From: Fibrobacteria bacterium
GTDB taxonomy: Bacteria; Fibrobacterota; Fibrobacteria; UBA11236
Assembly: GCA_025360005.1 (NCBI GenBank)
Contig: JANYDA010000042.1
Span: 62,001-126,000, forward strand
DNA: 64,000 bases
Direction of reading: 5' to 3'
In this document: in pieces, positions 51,300-63,570 of the stretch
How the letters are laid out: the number at the start of each line of letters is the position of its first letter
Position numbering within the stretch: position 1 is the first letter of the stretch
Notes under the pieces: model-generated
What the model saw: only the letters and a program-made list of their open reading frames with translations
Database searches by the model: none
What the model was told of the DNA's origin: nothing
Position numbers and translations under genes: made by a program

Positions 51300-51336
51300 G
51301 GAGGTAATAGTACCGGCGAATTTTTAACTTTACCGC

Positions 51337-53388
51337 ATGTCCGATTTATCCCGGTTGACCGGAGTTGGTCCCAAACGCGTTAAGATCCTGGGCGAAGCCG
51401 GCATCGCCACCTTGCGTGATTTGATCTACCACCTTCCCCGGCGTTACATCGATCGCACCAAATTTACGCCCATATCGGAATTGCAAGTGGGCAAGGACGC
51501 CATTTTCCTCGCTTCGGTGCTCTCCATTTCCATGGTGCAGACGCGCTTGCTGATCACGGTGGAAGATGCGGGCGGAAGCATCGAACTGGTATTCTTCAAC
51601 GGTGCCCAGTTCCTGCGCAACCGTTTCCATGAAGGCCAGCAACTGTTGGTGGCCGGTGTTCCCGGCTTTTTCCGCGATCTGCAAATGGTGCATCCGGAAT
51701 TCGAGGCCATCAAGGACGGAAAAATCCCCCCAGGCGAGGTCCTACCGCGCTACCCGCTCACGGTGGAAATGTCCGAGGCCCATGTGGAACACAAGTTCCT
51801 GCAGCGCATCGCCCTGGAAGCCCTGCAAGGTTTCGCCTTTTCCGACGGGTTGGAAGAAGGCTACCGGCGCGAGTTACAACTGCTTCCGGAGGCGGAGTTG
51901 CTGCGAGCTTTGCACAAGCCCGCCACCGCGGAAGAGATTCCCGCCTTGCGCCGTCAACTCAAGTTGAGGGAATTGCTGCCTTTGTCCATGCGCCTGGAGC
52001 GGATCAAATCCGATCGCCGCAAGGTAGGCCGGGCCTGGCCCGTTTCCATCGACCTGAAACGGAAGCTCGCGGACGGTTTGCCGTTCACGCTGACCGCCGG
52101 ACAGGCCGAGGCGGTAGCGGCCATTTCCGGATTCCAATCCCAGCCCGGGCAATTCTGCGGTCTGCTGATGGGAGACGTGGGTTCCGGCAAAACCGTGGTG
52201 GCCATGCTGGCGGCGGCCAATGTGCTGGAGGCGGGCGGCCAAGCGGCCCTGATGGCGCCCACGGAAATCCTGGCGGCCCAGCATTACCAGACCTTGTCGC
52301 CCTTCCTGGCGCAAGCGGGCATCCGCGCCGCGCTCTTGACGGGCGATACACCCAAGTCCGATCGGGACGCCCTGGTTTCCGATTTGGCTTCGGGAGCGAT
52401 TGCCTTCATGGTGGGAACGCATGCGCTCTACTCCCAAGACGTGGCCTTCCGGCGGTTGGGATTGGCCATCATCGATGAGCAGCATCGCTTCGGCGTGCAG
52501 CAGCGCCTGGCCTTGTCCGCCAAGGGCGGCCATCCCGATATCCTTTATATGTCGGCCACGCCCATCCCGCGCACCCTGGCGCAAACTGTGTTCGGCGACC
52601 TGGAGAATTTCACCCTCAAGGATAAACCCGTGGGACGATTGCCGGTGAAGACGCGCCTGGTGCAGCCGGAAAAGCGCAAGGATATGCTCGGGTTCCTTCT
52701 TAAGGAAGCCTTGGGAGGCAATCAGGTGTTCTGGGTGGTCCCGCAAATCGGCGCTAAAGCGGATGCCTCCCCACATGCAGGCAAGACTGCCAAGGCGGAC
52801 AAGCCCGGCGGGGAAGACCCGGACATTTTCATTCCCGCCAACAGGAAACGGGAAGAGGATATCGCCAGCGTGGATAAGATCAAATCCGAGCTGGCCGCCT
52901 TTTCCCAGGAATGGAAAGTCGGGATCGTGCACGGCAAGCTTCCGGCGGATAAGAAAGAAACGGCTTTGACCGCATTCCGCAAGGGTGAACTGCATGTCCT
53001 GATCGCCACCACCGTCATCGAAGTGGGCGTGGACGTGCCCCAGGCCAATCTGATGGTGATCGAAAGCCCGGATCGTTTCGGGGTGGCGCAATTGCACCAG
53101 TTGCGCGGCCGCACGGGCCGGGGCACGGCTCAGGCCTGGTGCTTTCTGTCCATTCCGGATCGGGCCTGGCCGCCGGAAACCTACGAGCGCATCGCCGGTT
53201 TCGCGGAGACCACGGACGGATTCAAGATAGCGGAGATGGATTTGCGCTCGCGGGGAACCGGTAACCTGGAAGGTACGGATCAGAGCGGATACGGGGGCTT
53301 GCGGTTCACCGATTTGATCGAGGACTTCGCGTTGACGCAGGAGGTGCGGCAGTACGCCGCGGGGAAGGTGGAAGGAAGCGGGGGTTGA
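51337..53388 (+). CDS. recG: ATP-dependent DNA helicase RecG
   Basis: 683 residues, typical for RecG. The N-terminal wedge/OB region starts 'LTGVGPKRVKILGEAGI' and contains 'HLPRRYIDRT'. Helicase motif I is GDVGSGKT (near residue 280), motif II DEQH ('IIDEQHRFGVQQR'), motif III 'MSATPIPRTL', and motif VI 'QLHQLRGRTGRG'. RecG remodels stalled forks and branched DNA. An insert of about 30 residues (GAKADASPHAGKTAKADKPG and following) occurs between the helicase subdomains. The ATG at 51337 has no Shine-Dalgarno; TTTAAC lies 9 bp upstream. It follows the activator gene by 37 bp. Confidence 0.97.
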   Translation: MSDLSRLTGVGPKRVKILGEAGIATLRDLIYHLPRRYIDRTKFTPISELQVGKDAIFLASVLSISMVQTRLLITVEDAGGSIELVFFNGAQFLRNRFHEGQQLLVAGVPGFFRDLQMVHPEFEAIKDGKIPPGEVLPRYPLTVEMSEAHVEHKFLQRIALEALQGFAFSDGLEEGYRRELQLLPEAELLRALHKPATAEEIPALRRQLKLRELLPLSMRLERIKSDRRKVGRAWPVSIDLKRKLADGLPFTLTAGQAEAVAAISGFQSQPGQFCGLLMGDVGSGKTVVAMLAAANVLEAGGQAALMAPTEILAAQHYQTLSPFLAQAGIRAALLTGDTPKSDRDALVSDLASGAIAFMVGTHALYSQDVAFRRLGLAIIDEQHRFGVQQRLALSAKGGHPDILYMSATPIPRTLAQTVFGDLENFTLKDKPVGRLPVKTRLVQPEKRKDMLGFLLKEALGGNQVFWVVPQIGAKADASPHAGKTAKADKPGGEDPDIFIPANRKREEDIASVDKIKSELAAFSQEWKVGIVHGKLPADKKETALTAFRKGELHVLIATTVIEVGVDVPQANLMVIESPDRFGVAQLHQLRGRTGRGTAQAWCFLSIPDRAWPPETYERIAGFAETTDGFKIAEMDLRSRGTGNLEGTDQSGYGGLRFTDLIEDFALTQEVRQYAAGKVEGSGG

Positions 53389-53598
53389 AGGGGAGCGGAG
53401 TTGGGGGAGACGGGGCCCCTCCGCGTTCCCAAAGCCCTCTTACTAACGCCCCTCGTAAGCGCACAACCCGTTCCGGATCGGCGGCTCCGAACGCCCTGCC
53501 AGCCGCCGCCGCCGCCCATCCCGGCCGCTATTGCTGCCCTATTTCCCAGGTCCCGGGACCGGGAAGACGCCCGCCAAAAGTGTTATATTTCCAGCCCG

Positions 53599-56865
<3,267 letters not shown>

Positions 56866-56964
56866 AGGATCCGCCGCAATGCGGCCCATTTGACCCTAAA
56901 TGGCGTTGATCTCCGGATTTCACCGGCCGCTTGGTTGCCGGTCAAACCGTTTTGGGCCGATGCG

Positions 56965-56993
56965 GTGACGCGCAGGGCTTAAGTTCGTACAAT
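56965..56993 (+). promoter_or_regulatory. Promoter of the TPR lipoprotein gene, placing the start codon at the 5' end
   Basis: GTGACG (56965-56970) and TACAAT (56988-56993) are 17 bp apart and match four and five consensus positions. Transcription would start around 57000-57001, and the GTG start codon is at 57002. The mRNA would be leaderless or nearly so, which agrees with the lack of a ribosome-binding site. Confidence 0.5.
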
Positions 56994-57001
56994 ACTTTAC
57001 C

Positions 57002-59032
57002 GTGAGACCTTTCCGTTCCGGCATCCTCTGTCTGCTTGCGCCCGCCGCCTTTTTCCTGGGCGGCTGCGTCTACTTCAACACCTATTTCAATGCGGACAAG
57101 GCTTACGATCAAGCCATGCGGCTGCATGAAAAACGCCTGGACAAGAATCCGGAAGATACCATTCTGGTCTCGCCCGAAGAAAAGGTGAAACTGGACCGGA
57201 CCATCGCGAAAGCCTCCAAGGTGCTGGAGCTTTATCCCGAGAAAAAGAAATACCAGCCCAAATCCCTCTTCCTGATAGGGGAGAGCTACCTGGCGCTGGG
57301 GGAATATCCCAAAGCGATTCTCAAGTACGAGGAGTTGGCGCGTTTTTATCCGGAAGCCAAGGAAAAGCCCACGGCGGATTTCCATCATGCCAAATGCCTG
57401 TTCCTGAACGGGCAATATCTGGCGGCCCGGCCCGAGTTGGAGAAGGTGATGAATAATTCGGTCAATGGGGATTTCCGGGCAGAGGCCATGGCCCTCCTGG
57501 CCAAGCTGGAATTGGAGAACAATTCCCCCGCGGCCGCCCTGGACTTGTATGAAAAGCTCCTGAAGGATCAGGCCCGCACCCCTCAGGCGCGCGCCAACGC
57601 CCATTTTGAAGCGGCCAAGCTGGCCTTCGCCCTCAAGCAATGGGAACGCGCCCGCGGCCATGCCAAAGATGCGGACGTAAAGAACCTTCCCACCAAGCTC
57701 CGCTACCGTTGCGAGATGCTGGCGGCGGAATGCCTTTACAACCTGGACAAGGTTGCGGGCGGCATCGCCGAGCTGGAGTCCATGAAGAAGAACAGGCTCT
57801 ACTATGCCTCCGTCCCGGAAATCGATCTGAAGCTGGCGCAGGGATTCTTCCTCCTCAACCAACCGGGCAAGGCGGTGGATTTGCTGGCGGGGATTCCCAA
57901 GACCGCGCCCAAGACCGCCTATTCCGCGGAAGCCTTCTACCGCCTGGGCGAACACCAATTGCGGGATCTCAAGGATGAAAAGCAGGCGAAGATATTTTTC
58001 GATTCCGCCGCCGCGGCGGGTTCCCTTTTTGAATATGCCATCAAGGCGGCCGAACGTTCCGCCGCACTGGGCCGCCTGGCCGATCTGCGCAGGCCCGCGG
58101 ATACCACCGCCCGGGAAACCCACTATCGCGATTTCATGATCGCGGAGCTGTTCCTGTTCCGGCTGGAAACCGTTGACAGCGCCTTGAGCCATCTGGATCG
58201 CATCGTCAAGGATCCCCGTCAGGACTCCAGCCACACCATGCGCGCCGCCTACGCGCGCGCGTTCATCCAGGATGAGTTCAAGCAGGCCAAACCCGTCAGC
58301 GATTCCCTGTACCGGTACGTGCTGGAGAAATACCCCAATACGGAATACGCCAAGCAGGCGGAACGCAACCTGGGGTTGAAGCCTTCCGTAGAGACGCAGG
58401 AAGACAAGGCGCATGCCCTTTTCCTGGACGCGGAAAAGGCGCGCTTTGGCGGCGGGGATCTGGTAACCGCCGTGTTGCCTGCGTATGCCAAGGTGGTTTC
58501 CGAATTCCCGGCCACCCGGGAGGCCGCCCGGGCCCAATTCGATATCGCCGTGCTTTACGAAGAGAATGCCCATGGGGAAGAGAGGCTTGCGGGAAGCCTG
58601 GACTCGGCCATCAGCTCTTACCAGACTCTGAGGGAAAGGTATTCCAACACGCCCTTCGGCCAGGCCGCCGAGACAAAGCTGGCCACCGCGGGTATCAAAC
58701 CCCGGCCTAAACCCATCCCGGTTCCCGCCGCCACGGCCTCGGCTCCTGCCCCCGTCAAATCCGGAACGCAAACAACCGGAGGGCCCGCCGCTCCGGTAAC
58801 CGTTGCCGCTCCCGGCGCATCGCAAAGCGCCCTTCCGTCTCCCGCGCCGGCAACCGCCCCGGCCACCTCCGCGGTTCCGGCGGAACAGAATCATGACGGG
58901 GGAAAACATCCGAACGAGAGCGAAGCTTCTTCCCCCCCCAACGTCACTCCCCCCGATACCGCCGGCTACCAACCGGAAGACAAGCCCAAAGAAGAAATCG
59001 ACAACGGGTACGAGAACGTTGATCAATATTGA
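57002..59032 (+). CDS. TPR-containing outer-membrane lipoprotein
   Basis: 676 residues. A signal peptide ends in lipobox LGGC, followed by VYFNTYFNADKAYDQA, a sequence start that I recall from many FCB-phylum lipoproteins. TPR-like helix pairs fill most of residues 60-570 ('SLFLIGESYLALGEYPKAIL', 'AEAMALLAKLELENNSPAAA', and others). The last 110 residues are a Pro/Ala/Thr-rich disordered tail ending DNGYENVDQY. It is likely a periplasm-facing scaffold at the outer membrane, perhaps of the BamD/YbgF sort, but the partner is unknown. The start is a GTG at 57002 with a -10 immediately upstream. The rlpA-like gene overlaps its 3' end by 14 bp. Confidence 0.85.
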   Translation: MRPFRSGILCLLAPAAFFLGGCVYFNTYFNADKAYDQAMRLHEKRLDKNPEDTILVSPEEKVKLDRTIAKASKVLELYPEKKKYQPKSLFLIGESYLALGEYPKAILKYEELARFYPEAKEKPTADFHHAKCLFLNGQYLAARPELEKVMNNSVNGDFRAEAMALLAKLELENNSPAAALDLYEKLLKDQARTPQARANAHFEAAKLAFALKQWERARGHAKDADVKNLPTKLRYRCEMLAAECLYNLDKVAGGIAELESMKKNRLYYASVPEIDLKLAQGFFLLNQPGKAVDLLAGIPKTAPKTAYSAEAFYRLGEHQLRDLKDEKQAKIFFDSAAAAGSLFEYAIKAAERSAALGRLADLRRPADTTARETHYRDFMIAELFLFRLETVDSALSHLDRIVKDPRQDSSHTMRAAYARAFIQDEFKQAKPVSDSLYRYVLEKYPNTEYAKQAERNLGLKPSVETQEDKAHALFLDAEKARFGGGDLVTAVLPAYAKVVSEFPATREAARAQFDIAVLYEENAHGEERLAGSLDSAISSYQTLRERYSNTPFGQAAETKLATAGIKPRPKPIPVPAATASAPAPVKSGTQTTGGPAAPVTVAAPGASQSALPSPAPATAPATSAVPAEQNHDGGKHPNESEASSPPNVTPPDTAGYQPEDKPKEEIDNGYENVDQY

Positions 59033-59468
59033 TCGGAAACGCCCCCTTATTTTAGGCGCGTCGCTTTTACTGAGCGCCTGCGCCATCCATCCCGATACAG
59101 GTTCCGGACATCCGGATCGCGCCGGCTATGATCGGGACATGGGGCAATATCCGGAAGCCACGCGCGCGCGCGAAGCGGGTTATTCGGAAGAAGGGATGAT
59201 TTCCTATTACGCCGAAAAGTTCCAAGGCCGGCGAACCGCCAGCGGGCAGCGCTTCGACAAGAACGCGATGACCGCCGCCCACCGCTCCCTTCCGTTCGGG
59301 ACCAAGATCGAAGTGACCAATCTGGATAACGGCAAAAGCGTGATCGTAGTGGTCAATGATCGGGGTCCCTATTCGCGGGATCGCATCCTGGACGTCTCGC
59401 CGGCCGCGGCCCGTAAGCTGGGTCTGCTGGGGAAGGGGACCATCAAGGCTTCCTTGGTAGTGCAGTAG
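59019..59468 (+). CDS. rlpA: RlpA-like double-psi beta-barrel lipoprotein
   Basis: About 149 residues. A short lipoprotein signal (NIDRKRPLILGASLLLSAC) precedes one RlpA/DPBB domain: 'ISYYAEKFQGRRTASGQRFD', 'MTAAHRSLPFGTKIEVTN', and 'VVNDRGPYSRDRILDVSPAA' with the catalytic-type Asp in NDRGP. RlpA proteins are lytic transglycosylases acting on stem-peptide-free glycan at septa; this one has no SPOR domain, so it must be localised another way. The probable start is TTG 59019, inside the end of the TPR lipoprotein gene, implying coupled translation. The convergent glycosyltransferase stop lies only 2 bp away. Confidence 0.88.
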   Translation: MINIDRKRPLILGASLLLSACAIHPDTGSGHPDRAGYDRDMGQYPEATRAREAGYSEEGMISYYAEKFQGRRTASGQRFDKNAMTAAHRSLPFGTKIEVTNLDNGKSVIVVVNDRGPYSRDRILDVSPAAARKLGLLGKGTIKASLVVQ

Positions 59469-59470
59469 GA

Positions 59471-60631
59471 TTAAACCCGCCTTTTATGCTTCTGCCCTTT
59501 CCAGGTAAACCCACCGAAGCTGCCCGCCACCACCGCGGCGATGATCAAGGGGATATGGATCACGCTGGTAGCCGGAAAATGGCGCAGCAATTCCGGCTTG
59601 CCGAAAAGCCTGGCGCCTTTGCGCATCACCAGGAAATCGGTCGCCATCTTCACTGTCCAACTGCCCAGCCCCACCACCAGGTAACCGCGGTGAAACACCC
59701 CTGCCAACAGGCATAGCGGGATGGCCGAATAATAGGCGAAGATGCCGGCCAGGAAAGCGGTTTGCTTGGGCTGGTACAGGCTGGTCTTGCTCGCCCAGCG
59801 TTTTCGCTGTTCCCAGAACTGGCCCACGCTCAGGGGCGGTTCCGTCCGCACTTGGCTTTGCGGTTGGATGGAATAGCGGATGCGCCATTTCCCCAGCTTA
59901 TGGATGGCCTGGATCAGGAAGTCATCGTCCCCGCTCACGATGTCCGTGGCGAACCCGGCCGATTGGTCGTAGACGCTGCGGCGATAGGAGATGTTGTTGG
60001 CATTGCCGTGTACGGGAAAACGCAGGCCGATGAGGGCGGCGGCCACCACGCCGTGGGAAAGGAAATCCAGCGCCTGGACCCCGGCGCCGGTCGCGGGTTT
60101 CTCCGCGGGATAATAAGTCGTGAGTCCCAGCACCAGCCCGGTATCCTCGCCGTATTCGGAAACCAAGGTGGAGATCCAGGCAGGCGGCATGATGCAATCC
60201 GCATCCGTAGTCACGATGATTTCCCCGCTGGCCCGGAGCAATCCACGACTGAGGGCGTATTTCTTGGGGCTAAACCCCGCGGCCGTCTCCGTCAGGGTCA
60301 CGGCCTCGAACTGGCCCGGCCAGGCGGCGGCGTAATCCCGGAGCAATTTGGGAGTGGCATCGTCCGATCGATCGTCCACCACCACGATTTGTAGTTTGGC
60401 CCAATCGTAGTCTTGGGTCCGGAGGCAATCCAGGCATTTGCCGATGCGGGCCTCTTCATTACGCGCGGCGATCAGCACCGTCACGGTGGGCAGGGATTTT
60501 CCGGTGGGAGCGGGCCGGAAGGAAGAAAGAAGATCCAGGCCCTTGCAGAGCTTGAGATTGAGGTAAGCGTAGATGGAATTGGCCGCGCCCAAAAAAATCA
60601 AAACGGGTGGAAAAATCATCGGGTTCGCCAT
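59471..60631 (-). CDS. Membrane GT2-family glycosyltransferase
   Basis: 386 residues. The GT-A fold is shown by 'TVTVLIAARNEEARIGKCLD' (N-terminal strand), 'VVVDDRSDDAT', the metal-binding DxD-type 'TTDADC', the acceptor motif 'VSGDDDFLIQ', and 'QRKRWASK' (QxxRW). One helix lies at the N-terminus and three or four at the C-terminus (from about residue 285). This is the processive-type signature of membrane GT2 enzymes that build polysaccharides or glycolipids. The donor and acceptor cannot be read. Divergent from the yceD operon; overlaps nothing. Confidence 0.9.
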   Translation of the reverse strand: MANPMIFPPVLIFLGAANSIYAYLNLKLCKGLDLLSSFRPAPTGKSLPTVTVLIAARNEEARIGKCLDCLRTQDYDWAKLQIVVVDDRSDDATPKLLRDYAAAWPGQFEAVTLTETAAGFSPKKYALSRGLLRASGEIIVTTDADCIMPPAWISTLVSEYGEDTGLVLGLTTYYPAEKPATGAGVQALDFLSHGVVAAALIGLRFPVHGNANNISYRRSVYDQSAGFATDIVSGDDDFLIQAIHKLGKWRIRYSIQPQSQVRTEPPLSVGQFWEQRKRWASKTSLYQPKQTAFLAGIFAYYSAIPLCLLAGVFHRGYLVVGLGSWTVKMATDFLVMRKGARLFGKPELLRHFPATSVIHIPLIIAAVVAGSFGGFTWKGQKHKRRV

Positions 60632-60701
60632 CTGCGTGCTTGGAAGGCGGTTTAATCCCCTTTTTTGCCCTCCAAATATACACGAAAGACGGAATCATCA
60701 A

Positions 60702-60731
60702 TTGACGGAATTGCGCCAATTTTCCTACTTT
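60702..60731 (+). promoter_or_regulatory. Promoter of the yceD-rpmF-plsX-fabH-fabD operon
   Basis: TTGACG (60702-60707, five of six) and TACTTT (60726-60731, weak) are 18 bp apart. The predicted start falls at 60738-60742, at the proposed TTG start codon of yceD, so this transcript too may be leaderless. Confidence 0.4.
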
Positions 60732-60741
60732 AAACCCCGTT

Positions 60742-61293
60742 TTGGTACTTTCTCTAAGTTCAACAGGTAGCGAGCCGAAAGAGTTTTTACTCCAAGGCCA
60801 GAGTGACGATCTCCCGGAATTGGTGGAGCTCGGCTGCAGCGGTGAATTAACCGCTAAAGTCAAAGCCGTACCCACCTTGACCCATCATCTGATGGAGTTA
60901 TCGGTCAGGGGTTCCATCACCTTGGATTGCGGACGTTGCCTGGACAAGCTTACCGGCGTGTTCGTGGTGAAGCTGCGGCTGTTGGTCGAGAAAAAGGATT
61001 CACAAGGATTGGAGTGGCAGGAGGACGAGGGTCTTGGAGTCGAGGAATACATGGTCAAAATCGGGCCGGATATCCAGGATATACCCCTGGAGCATCCCAT
61101 CGCCGAGCAGATCATCCTCAACTACAACCTGAATCCATTGCCCTCTCTTGATGAGAAGGACCGCTGCATCCAATGCGGCCGGCAGGCGTTCAAGGCCGAA
61201 GCCGCCCGCAGGGATAAGGAAAAGGTGGACCCCAGGTGGGAAAAACTCCAGGCGCTGAAGAAGCCGGAGCCCAAACCACCCCAGGGTCCTTGA
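60742..61293 (+). CDS. yceD: YceD/DUF177 protein (23S rRNA accumulation factor)
   Basis: 183 residues. The conserved DUF177 segment 'GSITLDCGRCLDKLTG' and a later CIQCGRQ give two CxxC pairs, a possible zinc site. The protein always tends to sit upstream of rpmF, as here (109 bp), and is needed for normal 23S rRNA levels in bacteria and plastids. The open frame contains no ATG; a TTG at 60742 is the best start, without a Shine-Dalgarno. First gene of the lipid/ribosome operon. Confidence 0.88.
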   Translation: MVLSLSSTGSEPKEFLLQGQSDDLPELVELGCSGELTAKVKAVPTLTHHLMELSVRGSITLDCGRCLDKLTGVFVVKLRLLVEKKDSQGLEWQEDEGLGVEEYMVKIGPDIQDIPLEHPIAEQIILNYNLNPLPSLDEKDRCIQCGRQAFKAEAARRDKEKVDPRWEKLQALKKPEPKPPQGP

Positions 61294-61402
61294 TTGTCGC
61301 GGGGGCCGCGGACGCGGGAACCGTGAAAATGATGCGGGCGACCGCAGGAGTATGCCGAAACGAAAACCGGCGTATGGATTGACATTCTGACTGGAGTCGA
61401 AC

Positions 61403-61582
61403 ATGGCAGTACCTAAACGAAAAACCTCAACGGCCCGGCGCGACAAGCGCAAGACGCATTATAAGCTCAAGGCCCCCTCCACCACGAAATGCTCGCATTG
61501 CGGGCAGATCAAAATCTCCCATCGGGTCTGCTCCAATTGCGGATACTACGCTGGGGCGGAAGTCCGCCAGCCGGCTGAGTAG
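61403..61582 (+). CDS. rpmF: 50S ribosomal protein L32
   Basis: 59 residues starting [20 protein letters not shown] and containing two CxxC pairs (Cys30-Cys33 and Cys43-Cys46), the zinc-binding form of bL32. It binds the 50S subunit near domain VI of 23S rRNA. The ATG at 61403 is preceded by GGAG-type sequence (CTGGAGTCGAAC), and plsX begins 11 bp after its stop. The gene is short and sits in the classic yceD-rpmF-plsX order. Confidence 0.98.
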   Translation: MAVPKRKTSTARRDKRKTHYKLKAPSTTKCSHCGQIKISHRVCSNCGYYAGAEVRQPAE

Positions 61583-61593
61583 GCTTAAGCACC

Positions 61594-62565
61594 ATGATTA
61601 AGGTGGCCCTAGATGCCATGGGTGGCGATCACGCCCCCAAGGCTATAGTGGAAGGCGCCATCCTGGCCGCCAGGGAAAGCCAGGGAAAATACGGAATCGT
61701 TCTGACCGGCCCGGAAGACGTGGTGAAATCCACCCTGTCTTCCTTGGGTTATTCCGGCTATGCGGAAGCAGGCATGGAGATTTTCCACGCCCCGGATATC
61801 GTTACCATGGATGATACCCCCACCTCGGTGCTCAAGACCAAGCAGAACTCCGGTCTCATGGCCTGCGTGGGGCTGCAAAAAGCGGGCAAAGTACAGGCCA
61901 GCATCAGCGCGGGCAACTCCGGCGCCATGATGGCCGCCTGTCTGATGGTGCTGGGCCGCGTAGGCAGCATGCCCCGGCCCGCCATCGCCTGCGACGTTCC
62001 CTCCTTTGGCCGCAATGTCACCTTGCTCGATTGCGGCGCCAATGTGGACGAGAAGGCGCCTACCCTGGTGCACTTCGGCATCTGCGGCAGCATCTACGCG
62101 GAAACCATGCTTGGCATAGCCAATCCCAAGGTAGGCTTGCTCAACATGGGCGAAGAAGAGAAAAAGGGCACGGAAGTGCTGCAGGAAGCGCATCAGCTTT
62201 TGAAACAGGCGCCCATCAATTTCGTAGGCAACGTAGAAGGCCGCGACATCATGCTGGGCGAAGTGGACGTTATCGTGACCGGCGGCTATACCGGCAATGT
62301 GGTGCTCAAGCTGATGGAAGGTTTCTACGAATACCATCTCAAGACCTTCGGTAAGATCGACAGCGTGCAAGGCAGGCAGTTCCACCAGGATTGGGACTAT
62401 GCCAACCGCGGCGGCGCCATGCTGTTGGGGCTCAAGGGCACGGGCATCATTACGCATGGTCGCGCCAACGCCAAGGTGATCAAGAACGGCCTGGATCTGG
62501 CTTATCGCCTGGCCTCCAACCAGGTTTCCGAGAAGATCGCCGCCAAGCTGAGCCAGGTGGCCTGA
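61594..62565 (+). CDS. plsX: Phosphate acyltransferase PlsX
   Basis: 323 residues. The opening 'KVALDAMGGDHAPKAIVEGA' and blocks 'SAGNSGAMMA', 'LDCGANVDEK', 'GNVEGRDI' and 'VTGGYTGNVVLKLMEG' are diagnostic. PlsX makes acyl-phosphate from acyl-ACP, the first step of phosphatidic acid synthesis in the PlsX/PlsY route, at the membrane surface. Its stop overlaps the fabH start as TGATG. The length is standard. Confidence 0.98.
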   Translation: MIKVALDAMGGDHAPKAIVEGAILAARESQGKYGIVLTGPEDVVKSTLSSLGYSGYAEAGMEIFHAPDIVTMDDTPTSVLKTKQNSGLMACVGLQKAGKVQASISAGNSGAMMAACLMVLGRVGSMPRPAIACDVPSFGRNVTLLDCGANVDEKAPTLVHFGICGSIYAETMLGIANPKVGLLNMGEEEKKGTEVLQEAHQLLKQAPINFVGNVEGRDIMLGEVDVIVTGGYTGNVVLKLMEGFYEYHLKTFGKIDSVQGRQFHQDWDYANRGGAMLLGLKGTGIITHGRANAKVIKNGLDLAYRLASNQVSEKIAAKLSQVA

Positions 62566-63518
62566 TGGGCGCGGTCATCCGCGGCATCGGGGTTTACTAT
62601 CCCGAAACGGTCCTCACCAATTCCGACATCGAAAAAATCGTGGCGACCACGGACGAGTGGATCACCACCCGGACCGGGATCAAGCAACGCCATGTCCTTC
62701 CCAAGGGATCCAAGCTCAAGGCTTCGGATTTCGGCGCGTGGGCCGCTAAGGCGGCCTTGGAAAAAGCCGGCCTAACGGCCGCGGACATCGACGGGATCAT
62801 CTGCGCCAACATCAATCCCGATAAGCAATTTCCGGCCACGGCGTGTTTCATCCAGGCCAAGATCGGGGCGACCAGGGCTTTCGCCTTCGACGTGACCGCT
62901 GCCTGCGCCGGTTTCGTCTTCGCCGCCAACATGGCGGCCTTGCTCATCGATTCCGGCCAATGCGGGAACATCCTGGTGATCGGTTCCGAGATCATCACGC
63001 CCGTGCTGGACTGGACCGATCGCAACACCTGCATCCTGTTCGGCGACGCGGCCGGCGCGGTGGTTTTCAGCGCGGGCCCCAAGGAGCGCGGCATCCTGCT
63101 TTCGCAATTGAAAAGCGACGGTACCCGGTCGGAGGTCCTTTACCTCAACAATCCCGGCGACGATGGCCCCCGCGGCATGTTCATGGACGGCAAACAGGTC
63201 TTCAAGGCCGCCGTCACGGAGATCACGGAAATTGTAAAGACCACGGTGGCCAAGGGAGGGTTCGCCCTGACGGACTTGGATCTGCTGGTAATGCACCAGG
63301 CCAACGTGCGCATCATCGGCGCCGTCGCGGAGAAGCTGGGCCTACCCCCGGAAAAAGTCATCGTCAACGTCGACAGGTTCGGAAACACCTCCTCCGCTTC
63401 CATCCCCCTGGTCCTCCATGAAGCCGAAAGCCAAGGCCGCCTGAAACCGGGCACGCTGATAGCGATGGCCGCGGTGGGCGGCGGGATGAGTTGGGGATGC
63501 AATTTGATGCGGTGGTAG
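62565..63518 (+). CDS. fabH: Beta-ketoacyl-ACP synthase III (FabH)
   Basis: 317 residues with the complete Cys-His-Asn triad: Cys114 (TAACAGF), His244 (MHQANVR) and Asn274 (GNTSSAS), within two residues of the E. coli numbering. It condenses acetyl-CoA (or another primer) with malonyl-ACP to start fatty acid synthesis. ATG 62565 overlaps the plsX stop; the upstream frame extension to 62391 lies inside plsX. fabD follows after 52 bp. Confidence 0.98.
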   Translation: MGAVIRGIGVYYPETVLTNSDIEKIVATTDEWITTRTGIKQRHVLPKGSKLKASDFGAWAAKAALEKAGLTAADIDGIICANINPDKQFPATACFIQAKIGATRAFAFDVTAACAGFVFAANMAALLIDSGQCGNILVIGSEIITPVLDWTDRNTCILFGDAAGAVVFSAGPKERGILLSQLKSDGTRSEVLYLNNPGDDGPRGMFMDGKQVFKAAVTEITEIVKTTVAKGGFALTDLDLLVMHQANVRIIGAVAEKLGLPPEKVIVNVDRFGNTSSASIPLVLHEAESQGRLKPGTLIAMAAVGGGMSWGCNLMRW

Positions 63519-63570
63519 TGGAAATCCAAAGCCATTTCGCAATTTTCAAAATATTTCCCAAGGTTTCGTC

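Noticed and set aside
53401-53598. N-terminal extension of carB
   Set aside because: Pro/Arg low-complexity sequence not found in CarB, while the family start [11 protein letters not shown] is at 53599.
56866-57001. Small hairpins after carB (GCCGC-AAT-GCGGC and ACCGGC...GCCGGT) as terminators
   Set aside because: Stems are short and no T-run follows, so termination is not supported by sequence.
62391-62564. N-terminal extension of fabH
   Set aside because: It lies inside plsX in another frame; the natural start overlaps the plsX stop as TGATG.
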